A stretch of 64,000 bases of DNA, from the NCBI GenBank assembly GCA_037043015.1, contig CM073324.1:15087013-15151012 (forward strand), written 5' to 3'. The stretch comes from Bryum argenteum. Taxonomy: Eukaryota > Streptophyta > Bryopsida > Bryales > Bryaceae. Below are positions 1 to 11,307 of this stretch, in pieces. Every line of letters begins with the position of its first letter. Positions within the stretch are counted from its first letter, which is position 1. The position numbers were made by a program, and so were the translations under genes. Below the pieces are notes generated by a model. The model worked only from the letters and a program-made list of their open reading frames with translations. It was not told the DNA's origin and did not search any database.

Positions 1-109
1 AACTTGGGGTCGCAGACCTCAAATTTAAATTCAAAATTATCAAAAACAGCCTTCGGAGGTCCCACGGATTCTAGGGTGCCTCCTTGGTAGCTGCCACAAA
101 CCATTGCCC
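1..109 (-). mobile_element. Partial copy of a Mutator-like MITE
   Basis: Read on the minus strand, this stretch begins GGGCAATGG, continues through GGCAGCTACCAAGGAGGCA and closely matches the element at 21441-21653, including the segment ending in GACCCCAAGTT. The window edge cuts it, so only one terminal repeat is visible. It is non-coding. Assignment rests on similarity to the second copy, which has both ends and an 11-bp flanking repeat. Confidence 0.6.
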
Positions 110-811
110 TACGCCTTGTAGGTCTGAGACTATCACATACAGTGCCTACTCTTTCGCAAATTTATTTTGTCTCATATATCTTTTTGAATCATTTAATGAA
201 GAGAAGAATTCAATCGTGAAGCAAAGTTGCCAGCTTTAGAGACTTTTCAAACCGTCATTTGACTGAGTAGACCGTAATTTGAGGATCCGGATTTCTTACC
301 ACAGAGTACGCCTCGAACATGGTGTTTAACAATTGTCTTCCATAACGCAGAGCACAACGTGCATGCTGAGATTGAGTTGAATATGCCACAATGCTGCTGA
401 TGAACTCGTGCTTCCACATATTCCCGCATGATACCTTCCTTCCCGACTAGACGAATCCATTGATTGGTTCAACAAAAACAGGGAAACCCCAAGTGCCGAC
501 TACGCAAGTTGCTTCTGGGGGTGGTCGTCAAGCTCCTCCGTAATGGTGGACAGCAAGTACTAACGTTTCTCAAGGGAGCTCACCCAGCAGCAGCGCGTCA
601 TTGCAGCAGTTTTCAGAGTCACGACGGACTTGCAAGTGGAGCTGTGTTGTCGACACATGGTGCGCCGGATCTGTTTGGGCAACTAAACGACCTGCATGAG
701 CGAGGTTCTGTTTTGCTTGATCCAGCACTAATCGCTTCAGTTGCTGCCGTCTACCCTCCCTGCAGCCGGTCTGCTCCCATCTGGGGTGTACTGTTCGGTG
801 AAGCGGGCAGA
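110..811. other. Upstream region of the kinase gene
   Basis: There is no ATG-started gene here. The kinase reading frame stays open upstream to about position 464, but with no in-frame ATG before 812, so this is either 5' UTR or an upstream coding exon reached by splicing. AG acceptor-like sites exist, for example the CAG ending at 480. The 464-811 translation matches no domain I know. Confidence 0.4.
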
Positions 812-2101
812 ATGGAAGTCGCGGAGGCCAGCAGCCGCGACGACAACAAGCGAGTGGAGGATGCGAGGAGGGCGCGTGTAGAGTGGCTGCAGAGGCTGCG
901 GGCGGAGTGCAGGAGCGAGGAGGAGTTCGATACGGCGAGGTCGCGACCCATCTGGGCAGAGCTGGATGCCACGACCTTCAAAACGGCCAGTAGAGGGCTC
1001 GACTCCACATCGTGCTCCTCGTCGCGTGCATCAGATGGGCCATCGTTCGAAGTAGACTTGGAACGCGTGCGCCACGAGAATCGACTTCTGTTCCAGCAAC
1101 TCCTCGACTCACAGCCCACTCGTGGTCGCACTCCTCCTTGGTTCATAACACCGTATTTTCCTCCTGATCCGTTTTTCATAGACTGTGGGGGTGGGTTGGA
1201 GGTAGGCAAGAAGATCGGTGGAGGAGGTCAAGCTGACATACACAAATTAATCTATAATGGGAAGGAAACATGTTATGTGCTCAAAGTGTTCAAGAGTGAA
1301 TATTATCTTGCAGACCTTCAACGCTCGTGGATGAAGAACATATCAACAACTTCAAAGATTTTGGGAGGGATAGCAAATTTCTCAAATTATTGTTGTGCCA
1401 GGCATGGTACATTATTGCAAGATGGGAGGTTTGCTTTTGTCTTGCTTTCGTATGAGAGTGACTTACGCAAGGTAATTGATCATATAATCATCAAAGACAA
1501 AACACATCAAGCGCCTCCATTTTCACATGTTCGAACAGTAGCGATCATGCGTGATATTGCTGATGGATTAAGGATGCTACATGAAAACGGCATACTCCAT
1601 AGAGATTTGAAAGCAACAAATTGCCTTTCTCGCACATTCCCATTTTTTAGTCATAATAATCAAAGTCGTCGAAGCATGATGAACTCCACGGTAGATGATA
1701 GATTTAAAGGAGATATTGCGGACTATCGATCAATTGTGACAGATTTCGATAGTCCAGAGGGAGTCATAGGCACTAGATTTTGGAGGGCCCCGGAGGTATT
1801 ACTTGCTGTGAAGAAAAAACTTCATTCAAATCCAGAGGTATGGACTGAGAAAGTAGATGTATATAGTTACGCAATGACATGCTATGAGGTTCTCACAGGT
1901 TGTATTCCCTTTGAAGAGCGTGCTCCAAACGATTATGATGGTGTGATTGGTGGGGAAAGGCCTCCATTGCCAAATTATGTGGATGCTGAACTCGGAGAAT
2001 TGGTGAAGAGTTGTTGGCACCCCGAGCCTCTAAAGAGGCCTACATTCTCAGAAGTAGTAGATAGGCTATGGAATATATTATGTGGTTTAGGTCTGAATTA
2101 G
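812..2101 (+). CDS. Ser/Thr protein kinase-like protein with DFD in place of DFG
   Basis: Predicted protein kinase of 429 residues in one exon. The start is the first in-frame ATG, at 812; the open frame continues upstream without an ATG. Visible motifs are a glycine-rich loop IGGGGQAD (135-142), a candidate ATP-binding lysine in VLKVF (K158), the catalytic loop HRDLKATN (263-270, D265), the activation segment DFDSPEG (311-317) and GTRFWRAPE. The catalytic loop is complete and of Ser/Thr type. The magnesium-binding DFG motif reads DFD, so normal catalysis is uncertain. The first ~120 residues are charged, probably helical (RRARVEWLQRLRAE), and match no domain I recognise. The family looks closest to tyrosine-kinase-like (TKL) plant kinases; the substrate is unknown. 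A broken copy lies 2.2 kb downstream. An AATAAA-like signal follows the stop near 2121. An additional upstream exon cannot be excluded. Confidence 0.8.
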   Translation: MEVAEASSRDDNKRVEDARRARVEWLQRLRAECRSEEEFDTARSRPIWAELDATTFKTASRGLDSTSCSSSRASDGPSFEVDLERVRHENRLLFQQLLDSQPTRGRTPPWFITPYFPPDPFFIDCGGGLEVGKKIGGGGQADIHKLIYNGKETCYVLKVFKSEYYLADLQRSWMKNISTTSKILGGIANFSNYCCARHGTLLQDGRFAFVLLSYESDLRKVIDHIIIKDKTHQAPPFSHVRTVAIMRDIADGLRMLHENGILHRDLKATNCLSRTFPFFSHNNQSRRSMMNSTVDDRFKGDIADYRSIVTDFDSPEGVIGTRFWRAPEVLLAVKKKLHSNPEVWTEKVDVYSYAMTCYEVLTGCIPFEERAPNDYDGVIGGERPPLPNYVDAELGELVKSCWHPEPLKRPTFSEVVDRLWNILCGLGLN

Positions 2102-4264
2102 TTATGTAAACTGTGATTTGTAATAAATTCCAACTATCAGTATCTTGTAGTTTGATTGTGTTTTACTCAAAAAACGCACTCCAGATTGGAGCAGCTGTTC
2201 ATTCAAGTTTGCATCGATCTCCACAGAAGGTTTTGTACTGTAGCCCCTCTCACTTGATTTAAGATTGCATTTCTTCTGCGTGTGCTCCGATCCGATGCTG
2301 CTGTCCATGTGTGCGTATAGGGTTCAAGGCAACTGTAACTGTACCCATCTTCTCGTCACTGCGCTTCCGGGATTCTAGAACTCGGAAGACGGATGAGCTT
2401 TCAGTAGTGCAGGATGACCTCGAGATGATTCATTTAGCGCGAAGAGTGTTTAGTTGGTGAGATCGTGAGCTTGGCACTGAACGCATGCGGTCGCGATTAT
2501 AAGGTTCTAGGGTTACAAACTCTATTTCTCTGTTTTTTTCACCTGCGATATTCTTTCTTTACAGGTATTGTAAGTATCTCACTGTCTCGTAGTATTAGAG
2601 GAGAGGATGCTGAATGCCTTGAAGGAGTTTGTGCGGCATCGGGTGGGGCAAAACCAGGTCGGGGTTCCAATCTGCCTTCACGTGACTCACTCCACTTCGA
2701 TCTTAGAGGTCTTCTGTTTCTGCAGAAAATTACAGACCCATGCATTTTCCTGGCACACCACGATGGAAGGTGGTCACGCGATCGAAGTGGTGCAGCTGTG
2801 GAGTCTATGCTTTTGGAGCTTTTGACGATGAGAGTAAGAAGGACTATATGTTAGCTTGAGGGTTTTCGACCATTCGGTTTCTACTCTTCTCCATGGGTAT
2901 GAGCACTTTCGACCAGACTTCCACTTGGCCCTCAAATGTACTTTCTGTGTAGCACTATAGCTTCGTGGGGAACAGTAGGTCAGTGAAATTTCTCTAAATA
3001 GAATAACTGAGTTATTTTGCTTTGAGGTGGCAAGTTTGCAACTCCTCGGAAAATATCATCTATCAGCATTGATCCCTGAAAACAACAGTTGTTGCGGTGA
3101 GGAATGAACAGTTCGTTCTTTGGGTACATAAATGTGCGAGTAAAAATGCATTGATGCATCTATACTCGAGGATTTCGATACAGAGTTATGTTCACAGAGC
3201 ACTTTCGGATCAGGAACACGGCGAAGGCTGTGACTTAGATGTAATGAGCATGGACGATTCAGTTTTGAATTTCGAGAAGCTGAATGTTAGATTCAAGTTT
3301 AACAAGGGCTGACCGGTAAGTTTGCATCTTCCTCTCATGGACGTATATGGACGTATAATCAGCATGTTGTGTTGAAATTCCACATTTGCACTTGCAAGGG
3401 AACGAATTGTGTCCAGAAATTTCTTAGCTCGTGATGTTTGCAATTGTAAGATCATTCTTGGACTATTGAAAGTGTTGTGCTTAGAAAATTGACCGACTCT
3501 GCAGAATGCTTAGAAAAGCAAGCCTAGGTCAATCAATACTGCGTAATTTTTATTTTTCTCTAACTATTGATTCCTCTGCTCCAAATCTACTGTCCCATAT
3601 GCAGAAAGTGGCTGATACTACAGAATTGTCACACAATTGAGTTTTAGATTGACATGGACACTCATGAACATGCACGCATGCTGGACTTCATCATCTGGTT
3701 CCTGCATTGCATCACCTCTGTTTCTGTGGCGATGACAATTAGCAAAAGGCAAGAGCGGAGTTGCTTGTATGACTTGATCGAGCAATTGTAGTTGTGTAAT
3801 CTGCTCCCGATTTGAAATCACTGAACATATCGGAGTGAAGTGAAGAGAAGCTTTTCTAGGAACTTCTTCTGAATTGACGTGAGAGTGTTATCGATTATCC
3901 ATCTAGATATCGTCCAGGGGTATCAAGATGTATGTTGTTTATTCCGTTATCATGCACAAACTGCAACCTCCGGCTAGTGTCGTTCAAGCCAATACCGTGT
4001 GCTCGATATTTCTCATTCTTCTTGTCGAAGGAACAGTTGGAGACTTGAATCTGGACAAATCTGATCTCCGTATGAGCTCAGTTTTGATCAAGCGCACAGA
4101 GAGGGGAACAGCGCAATGATCTTCCATGGTTTCATTCATGTCAGAATAAGGAGCTGTTCATTCATACCGTCCAAGCCTCTACCCTACTGAGCATACCTTG
4201 AATGCGCTACAGTAGTTAGCATACTCTGGCTCTGTGTTGTCGGATTTGTATCAGTTCTGTATCA
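2102..4264. other. Intergenic spacer with an unclassified possible gene fragment
   Basis: This holds the kinase 3' flank and then about 200 bp (2370-2560) that recurs at 5580-5770, so the kinase duplication included downstream sequence. From 2607 a short ATG-started frame (72 codons, beginning MLNALKEFVRHRVG) is flanked by splice-like signals: TTTACAG near 2564 and TTCTGCAG near 2728. It may be an exon of an unrecognised gene or simply chance. I see nothing convincing from 2900 to 4264. Confidence 0.3.
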
Positions 4265-5480
4265 GATCTTCAACGCACGCTTATGCTTATGGATGTGGAT
4301 GAAGAATATAGCAACAACTTCAAAGATTTTGAGAACATTCGGTGCATTCTGAAAATTGTTGCAAAACAATATAGGTTACATCGATGCACGATGGGAGGTT
4401 TGCTTTTGTCCTCTGGTTGTATCCAGGGTTGTCTTATCAGACAAAATACCTATTCATTTGTCAAACATAATTTAGGTGAGATGTACATTTGATGCATTGA
4501 AGACCTCTTAGATGTACATCTCATCTAAATTGTGTCTGACAAACGAATAGGAAGTCTGTCCGACAAGACAACCCTGGTTGTATCACAGTGACTTGCGCTA
4601 GAAAATTGATCTTAAAATCGTCAAGGATAAAACGTATACAAGATCTTGATTCTCATAGCATATTGCATTGGACATAATGTATGGTATTGCCAAGGGTATG
4701 AAGGCATTACATGAAAATGGCATACTCCATAGAGATTTGAAGGCAACAAATTGCCTTATAAAGGGGCCTATTTATGGTAAAGGAATGGAGGTAAATGGTA
4801 CACCAAAAGGGAGCTGTCATTCGGCGTTATGAAACGGTGGTAGCAGATTTTGATAGTCCGGAGGGAGTCGTAGGCACAACAATTTGGAGGGCCCAAAGGT
4901 ATTACTTGTTGTGAGGAATAGAGTCCATTCAAACCTAGAAGTATGGACAAAGGAGGTAGATGTATATAGTTATGCAAATTGACTTGGAGCCATGACTTGG
5001 CATCCAATCAAGTACAAAAATAACACTTGTACAACTATTATATATACCAATATTATATTGAATACAAGTAACCACACAGTTTATCTTGGGTTATGAAAGT
5101 GACTATTCCTGAAAGGGGTGAGTAGTCTTGAAGCAATGGCCTTGTGTCCAGTGGACATTGACTCATTATTTAAAGGAATGGACACTTTCTTTTGGTTGGG
5201 TTTGCAAAAGGGTTGGAGTTTAGATCTATCTTCTGCAGGTTGAGATTCTACAACATAGTAAATTCTCATATGAGCAGGTTGACTTTTAATAAGTTGTATT
5301 CCCTTCAGAGATCGTGATGGAAATGATTATGATGGTGTTATTGGTGATGAAAGGCCTCCGTTACAATATGATTACTGCGTGGATGTTAAACTTAGAGAAC
5401 TGGTGGAGAGATGTTAGCACACTCAGCCTCAATAATCATCCAAAACAAGATAGTAGATGTGTTATGGATGATTTAGATTT
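4265..5480 (+). pseudogene. Truncated, disrupted tandem copy of the kinase gene
   Basis: Nucleotide blocks match the intact kinase in order. 4265-4330 matches about 1310-1370, 4390-4415 matches the ATGGGAGGTTTGCTTTTGTC stretch near 1420, 4700-4760 carries the HRDLKATN catalytic-loop region, 4840-4980 carries the DFDSPEG and tryptophan-rich segment, and 5290-5450 carries the C-terminal lobe, followed by matching 3' UTR to about 5480. The half upstream of the glycine loop is missing. The frame is broken by small indels, by a 153-bp hAT-type MITE (4424-4576) and by roughly 300 bp of unrelated sequence (4980-5290). No open frame spans the domain, so a functional kinase is very unlikely. Confidence 0.85.
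4416..4584. mobile_element. hAT-type MITE (copy 1), with 8-bp target duplication
   Basis: The element itself is 4424-4576 (153 bp). Its ends are CAGGGTTGTC and GACAACCCTG, perfect inverted repeats that extend with few mismatches for over 50 bp. The 8-bp direct repeat GTTGTATC flanks it at 4416-4423 and 4577-4584. An 8-bp target duplication and CAGGG termini are typical of the hAT superfamily. There is no coding capacity. It interrupts the kinase pseudogene. Related copies lie at 17882 and 61889. Confidence 0.85.
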
Positions 5481-8400
5481 AGCATAGATTTAGTGCATAA
5501 AATGTGAACTTTAGTATATCCCAACTAGCAAAATCTTGTATTTTTCTTGAGTTTATTCATATAGCGCACTCCGACTCCACGGGTGCTTCTAGGATTCTAA
5601 AACTCGAAAGACGGATGAGCTTTTAGTATTGTACGATGACCCTCAGATGATTCATTCACTGGGAAGAGTGTGTAGTGAGCTTAAAAATGAACGTATTTGA
5701 TCGCAATTCTAAGGTTCTAGGGTTTACAAACTCTATCTCTCTTTCTATTACATGTGATATTATTTAAGACAAACAGTTTGTTTTGCTTTGTTTTATTTTG
5801 ATTTGGAAGTGACATTATGATATGAAACACCGCCGGTCGAATCAGGGGACATCAGATATCATTGAAAGCGGGTTTTTTTTTAAAGGTGTGGGCAACATAT
5901 GGACTGCGATTCCGAGCGACGGAGTTCAAGATATTTGATTTCCAGGTATTTATGGTTGCAGAAATATTGAAAATTATTTGTATGAGCGTGGCAACGCCGT
6001 AGAGGCATACTAGTTTATTATTTGAGGGAGCTAAATATTTAAGGTTTTATGTTGTGACACTATGATCAAAGGACAGCGAGTCGAACGAGCCGCAGGAGGA
6101 GTTGTTAAAAGCAGGTTTTTCTAATGAATTGTGATTCAAAATTGGATAGCAAAACGGGTCAACAAATCCCCCAATATTGAATTTTGAAGTATATATGGTC
6201 CCCAAATCAACAGAAATCACAAAAATGATCTAATTATAGGAACTTTTTATCACTTTTATCATTTTTATTATTTTTACAATAACTTACGTACTCAAAATTT
6301 GACAATATATATCTGGCAACGCCAAAAAAAGAAGGCCATACTAGTCTATAATTTTGGAAGGTAGTTGGTTTTTTTTTTTTATCTTTGCAAGTGATATGAT
6401 GATCATGGGAATTGCGAGTTGAAACGGGGCGCATGAGTTATCCAAAAGCAAGCATTTTTTATAGAGGTGCGGGCAACAATCATAGCACAAGGTGTTGAAT
6501 TTCCAAGTAATTATGGCCCTCAAAGCACCAAAAACTACAAATTCACCTAATTTTAGATATGGCAAAATCATAAGAGGGGCATGGCCAAAGTATTTAAGTG
6601 TGTGTGGCAATGCTGCAGGGTCATATTTGTATAGAATATGAGAAGACCAATGAAATAATAATATGTCAATGGATCAAATAATTTTATATGTCAATTGGTT
6701 ACCATTGTCCATTCATTCATCTTTCTTCACCTTATAAAAATTGAGCACCAAGTTTAGAAATATGGTGTCTCTACAATTTGGCTAAACTCAAGGTTCTACA
6801 ACTTTTGATTAAAATTGTCATCAAGTACATTAACAATTTTTGTATATAACTTTTAATTATTCTTTGACTTATTTCACATCAATTTTCAGGTAATTTCAAA
6901 TTGATGGAAGAATAATCCTAGGTTAACTAAATAAATTAACCGTTAAACATCCGAGCTAAAAAACACATTTTTAAGAAAAGTGTTATAGGTAAAAATGACG
7001 ATAAGCTATTAAGATCTCAACTGGAGGAACCTTTAATAGAATTATTGTAGTTTATGTAGACCAAAATTTGAGTCATGAAGCCTTATAGATGGGGAGATCA
7101 TGGTGTACTAGTACTAAAAACAAACTGCAAAAATTCATCATTTTCACTTTAGAGTGTAAATTTTACGAACAAACCAATCACAATCAAAAAATCACCGACT
7201 ACAAAGTTGTTAACCTTCACCTTAATGGCACCTTTTAAATAAAGAATCATTGCCTTACAATGGTAAAAACTCTCAAAACTTGTAGAGAGGAAAAATTGTC
7301 CAAAACTAAACCCTTCGCACTCAAATCCATGCCTTATCTTCACAACATCTTTCATCTTGTTAAGATTTCTATCTCTACAACTAGACTCTAATTGGAAGTC
7401 ATTCCAAAAAATAATGTTAAATTCCAATGGTGGATGAAGGAGATATAACTCCTCAAATATCATTAATTTTTATCAAATTTTTTATTGACAAAACATCATA
7501 GTATATTCAATAGCAAAAATATCTGGATCAAAGAACTTCCAACAAGAAAGTTGTTAAGAATCACCTTAAGATTATGAACATGAAAGAACAAATTCATGAA
7601 AAACTATTTCTCATATCACATATTAATTGGCTTGCAATAGTAAAACATGCCCCATGCTTGGAAACCCAAAACCAAGAGTTGTCTTCACTATATTGCATAC
7701 CACTAATTTATATGGATTCTAAATTTTATCATGAAAATTAGACTTGACTTGGGATCTATCACAAGGAATTTCATCCAAAATGAACCTCGGATGAAGAAGT
7801 CACGGCTCTTCAAAATTGTTGACTTCCATCAAAAATGTTGTTTTTCTACATTTTCACGTTTAGGCCTTAAGGAAAATACTGCAATAACCAAGCTTTTATT
7901 TATTTAATTTTATATATAGAGAGAATGTGAAAGTCCTAGTCGACCCCTTAAAGCCTAGATAAGCATTTCGTTCTTTTTATTTCATAGAAATGAATTTTCA
8001 TAGGAAAATTAGTGAGTTTACTTTGCAACCAATTGGTTATGTATATAATCCAAGAGTTGTAATCAATGTCTATTAAAGTAAAATAAAACCTCTATTAATG
8101 ATTAACTTAGGTTTAACTTTTTTCTAGCAGCGGCAAGGCACTAAGTTTGGGTTCCAAAGTTTGAAAATCCTCCATGTTTGTTGTAGTCAACCACATAGTC
8201 AAAGGTTATGATTGTTGTACAAATCAAAAACTTGAGGCTCACGTGCATATGATCATTTTTTGACGCCCATACGATCATTTTTTTATGAATGAGTTATTTG
8301 AGGCCATAAAATGATATGATTGTTTTACATACAGAGACATACAAGAACCATACTCTATCAAGTATTATACCATATGCAAGAATAATAATCTCCATTCGAA

Positions 8401-9600
8401 TCATATATTGCATGTAACAAATTGTAAATGTTAATTAGTTTGGTACAAGCCAAAAAAATTATGTATACAGAGAGCATTAGCACTAACAGGCACTTTATTT
8501 AATTATCCCCCAACATCAACATGGCCCTTCCTAAACCAAACTTCTAACACATTCTAGTGATTGTTCAACTCCAAAATTTTGGTTGCCCAACAGTCCAATA
8601 TGCATCAAAGTTTCAAAACGCGTTTGGTTTACAAATTCATCACACCATTGATTGCTACAGGTCAAAATATGAGAAATGCAATGGATGTGAACCTCTATGA
8701 ATCATTGGTTGGAATCAAATGTTTTCGACAACTCAAAGGCATTCAATTCGTACCTTGAATTCTCAAAACCATCCTTCCTTGCTAACAACCAAATTTGTGT
8801 AATCATACTTCACGAATTACAAATAATTTTCTAAATCAAACAAACTCAATTACATAATAAAAAGAAAGAACTTTCAGATATCACAGTTCGTAGTTTGATC
8901 ACTTTACTTCCCTTACCACTTTTTTCAATTTTGCTCAATTAGGTTACAAAAGGCTTATTACAACTTTTCCATGTTTATTTCAATCTCGTCCAAATAACTC
9001 AAAAAAATCACGGGGTTAATCAAGGGACAAAGTTACTTAAGGACTCCTCACAATCATGGGAAGTCAGCCGCACAACACAAGGCCAAAAATCCATTTCATT
9101 GATTCAATGTTCGAAACCCAAAAAAATGAACCAATCACATGAGAGGAAATTTTGCCCTTCACCAGCCCCAAACTCCCTACAAAAAAACGTCCCTTAGTAT
9201 TAAACTTAAGAAGCCTCTGATACGATATATTATTCCACAACGTTCTATACTCTAATAATAAATCTAAAAGGATACTATTCTCTAGCTTTGAATTTTCTAG
9301 TACAACCATAAAGGCAAAGTAAAGGAAAAAGTAGACAAGGACCACGCACACAATAATGCACCAACTCGAAGGGGGAAGCCTTTTTCTTTTTTCTTTTGCG
9401 AAATACGGATAGAATCAGATGACTTTCTAGATCTTTCCAAGTCAGTGGACGAATGAAAGAAAGTGGGGCCAATGCACCTTTAGGAACAGTGAGAAGGACG
9501 GGCGAAAAGAAAAAGAAAAAGAAAAAAGCGGAAATACGGTAAAGAAAAAAGTAAAATTCAATCCGGGCCGTTACTTTTTGGTCTTCGCTACCTTTTTCTC
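5481..9600. other. AT-rich intergenic region with degraded repeats
   Basis: No gene was recognised. The segment 5580-5770 repeats the kinase downstream flank at 2370-2560. The segment 7090-7900 is a diverged, inverted relative of the element at 36775-37742; both share phrases such as CTCAAATCCATGCC, GGTGGATGAAGGAG and TTGTCCAAAACTA. The remainder is AT-rich with short chance frames only. At 9380-9600 the sequence becomes purine-rich, as often seen just upstream of plant 5' UTRs. Confidence 0.55.
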
Positions 9601-9659
9601 GGTCGCCTTCAATGCTTTTCAACATTTGGCTCCCATCCCTTCCTCCCCTTCCTCCCTCC

Positions 9660-11307
9660 CTAGCTAGGGTTTGCTTGCTGTGGAGCTTCATCGTTGTTGC
9701 ATCATTTGCTCTGGCTATGGCATTAACCCCTTCGGGCTATTATGCGCTCGTCGCCCTGTAACTGGCAAGTACTCCATTCATCTAATTTTCGATACCTGCC
9801 GTTTTTTTAGTGCAAAATATAGAATTTTTTTTGCTTGCGACATTTGCAATTTCGTTCTTGATCAGCCTTCTGCGCTTCGCGCCGGTTTCGCTGTGTTTTT
9901 TTTCTGAAGAGATTGGCGACTGCAGGTTGTTGTTCTTGGCGACAGATTGTATTCGTGTTTGCGGGAGTTTTATTTTTTTATTTTTCTAAAGGTACGGTTG
10001 GCTCTAAACCTTCAGCGAAGAACTGGCGTCGAGTAATTTCTGTTTCAGGTTTATTGTGGTAGGGCAGTTTGTTGCAGTAAAGGCTTTTACTTGGAAAAAG
10101 TAATTTGCGGCCTCTGATCGGGAAGAGCTGAACAGATTTATTTTTTTGGAGAAGGATTAGCAGGACTAGTAGGATTATATGATGAGAGGGAGTAGTTTCG
10201 AACTTGGAGATGGGAATTTTCAGGAGCTTAATTTGTGTTACAGGTTTTCTACGGGTTATTGTGATAGGGCAGTTTTTGTATTCTTTGTTGCAGTAATACA
10301 CATAATTGAAAAAACATTTAGAGTTGTGGCCTCCCTCTGATCGGGAAGAACTGAACGAGGATAGTCGTAGTGTACGAGGTAGCAGGATTTCATTTACTAG
10401 TAGCTGCTATTGTTATTTTATTGGCTGGATTTGACGTGGATGAACTAGTTTTTTAGAGGACAATTCTGATTGTATCTTTAGGTACGGTAGCCTCTAACTT
10501 TTGGAACCTTTTGGAAAGAACGGGGTGTAATAATTAATTTGTGAGAGGTCACGTTTTGTATTCTCTGTTGCAGCAATGGACTTAATTAACAAAAATCCTT
10601 AGAGTTTTTGGTTAGAGTTGTCGCGGTTTCCCTTCCTCAGATTTGCCTTTTTCGTTTGGAGACTTTCAGGAGGATATATGTAGATGCTTCAGAGGAAGCT
10701 TTTTGGATTTCGAAGCTGTGGAAGTTCATGGTCGATCTGTTACTGACTTCTGTGTTATGAACGGCGTTCAGGATAAATGATCAACATATTTGCTTGCGTG
10801 CATCGGGATCAGCTTAATTTCAACGCTTTCGGCTTGACATTTACTTGGGCTTGTAAGGAGTGAAGCGCTTTCTGGTTGCAACAAGGTCTTTACAGCGGGA
10901 TTGTGCTTGTCATATTGCCGCACCCTGAGGTGAGGTTGAGCTTTTGCCCTCCTTTCATCGGCGATTAGATTACAGGCTTCCTTTAGATTTATAAGCTTCC
11001 GTGAAAACGTTCCCTCGAAGTTTCTGGGAGATTCTTTGCGGACCTTTAGATGATGCTAGTAACTGATATATAAATGAGTTGAGATTTGCGAGTCTGAATT
11101 TTTTCGTGTACGCAAATCATGAAAATCATCCGGAAAAGCATGTTGGTATTCTCATACCCTTCACGGTGTAACCTCTGGATTTGTGATGCTACCATCTGTA
11201 ACTTCTGTAGCATCACTGTTTGTACTCGAAATGTAACACTGATGTTCTGTATGTGACACAGATCTTGGAGCACGATTGTTGCCGCTACCTTTTACTCGCT
11301 CGTCACG
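9660..11307 (+). other. Probable 5' UTR and UTR intron of the triple-Dof gene
   Basis: The stretch near 9662 (CTAGCTAGGGTTTGC) resembles a plant 5' UTR start. A donor-like GTACTC lies at about 9768 and a good acceptor, TGTGACACAG, ends at 11261, 46 bases before the ATG. The region between is T-rich, lacks a plausible gene and contains three diverged tandem units of about 230 bp, each with GTTGCAG or TTTCAGG and often 'CTCTGATCGGGAAGA' (near 10010-10130, 10240-10350 and 10490-10600). A 1.5-kb leader intron is my inference; only transcript reads could confirm it. Confidence 0.45.

Noticed and set aside
464..811. N-terminal extension of the kinase frame
   Set aside because: The extension begins at TTG, with no in-frame ATG before 812, and its translation matches no domain.
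751..1209. 152-codon frame opposite the kinase gene
   Set aside because: Antisense shadow of the GC-rich 5' part of the kinase; no recognisable domain.
9735..9745. TTAACCCC near 9736 as a TTAA-element end
   Set aside because: No partner end or family similarity; probably chance within the Dof leader.
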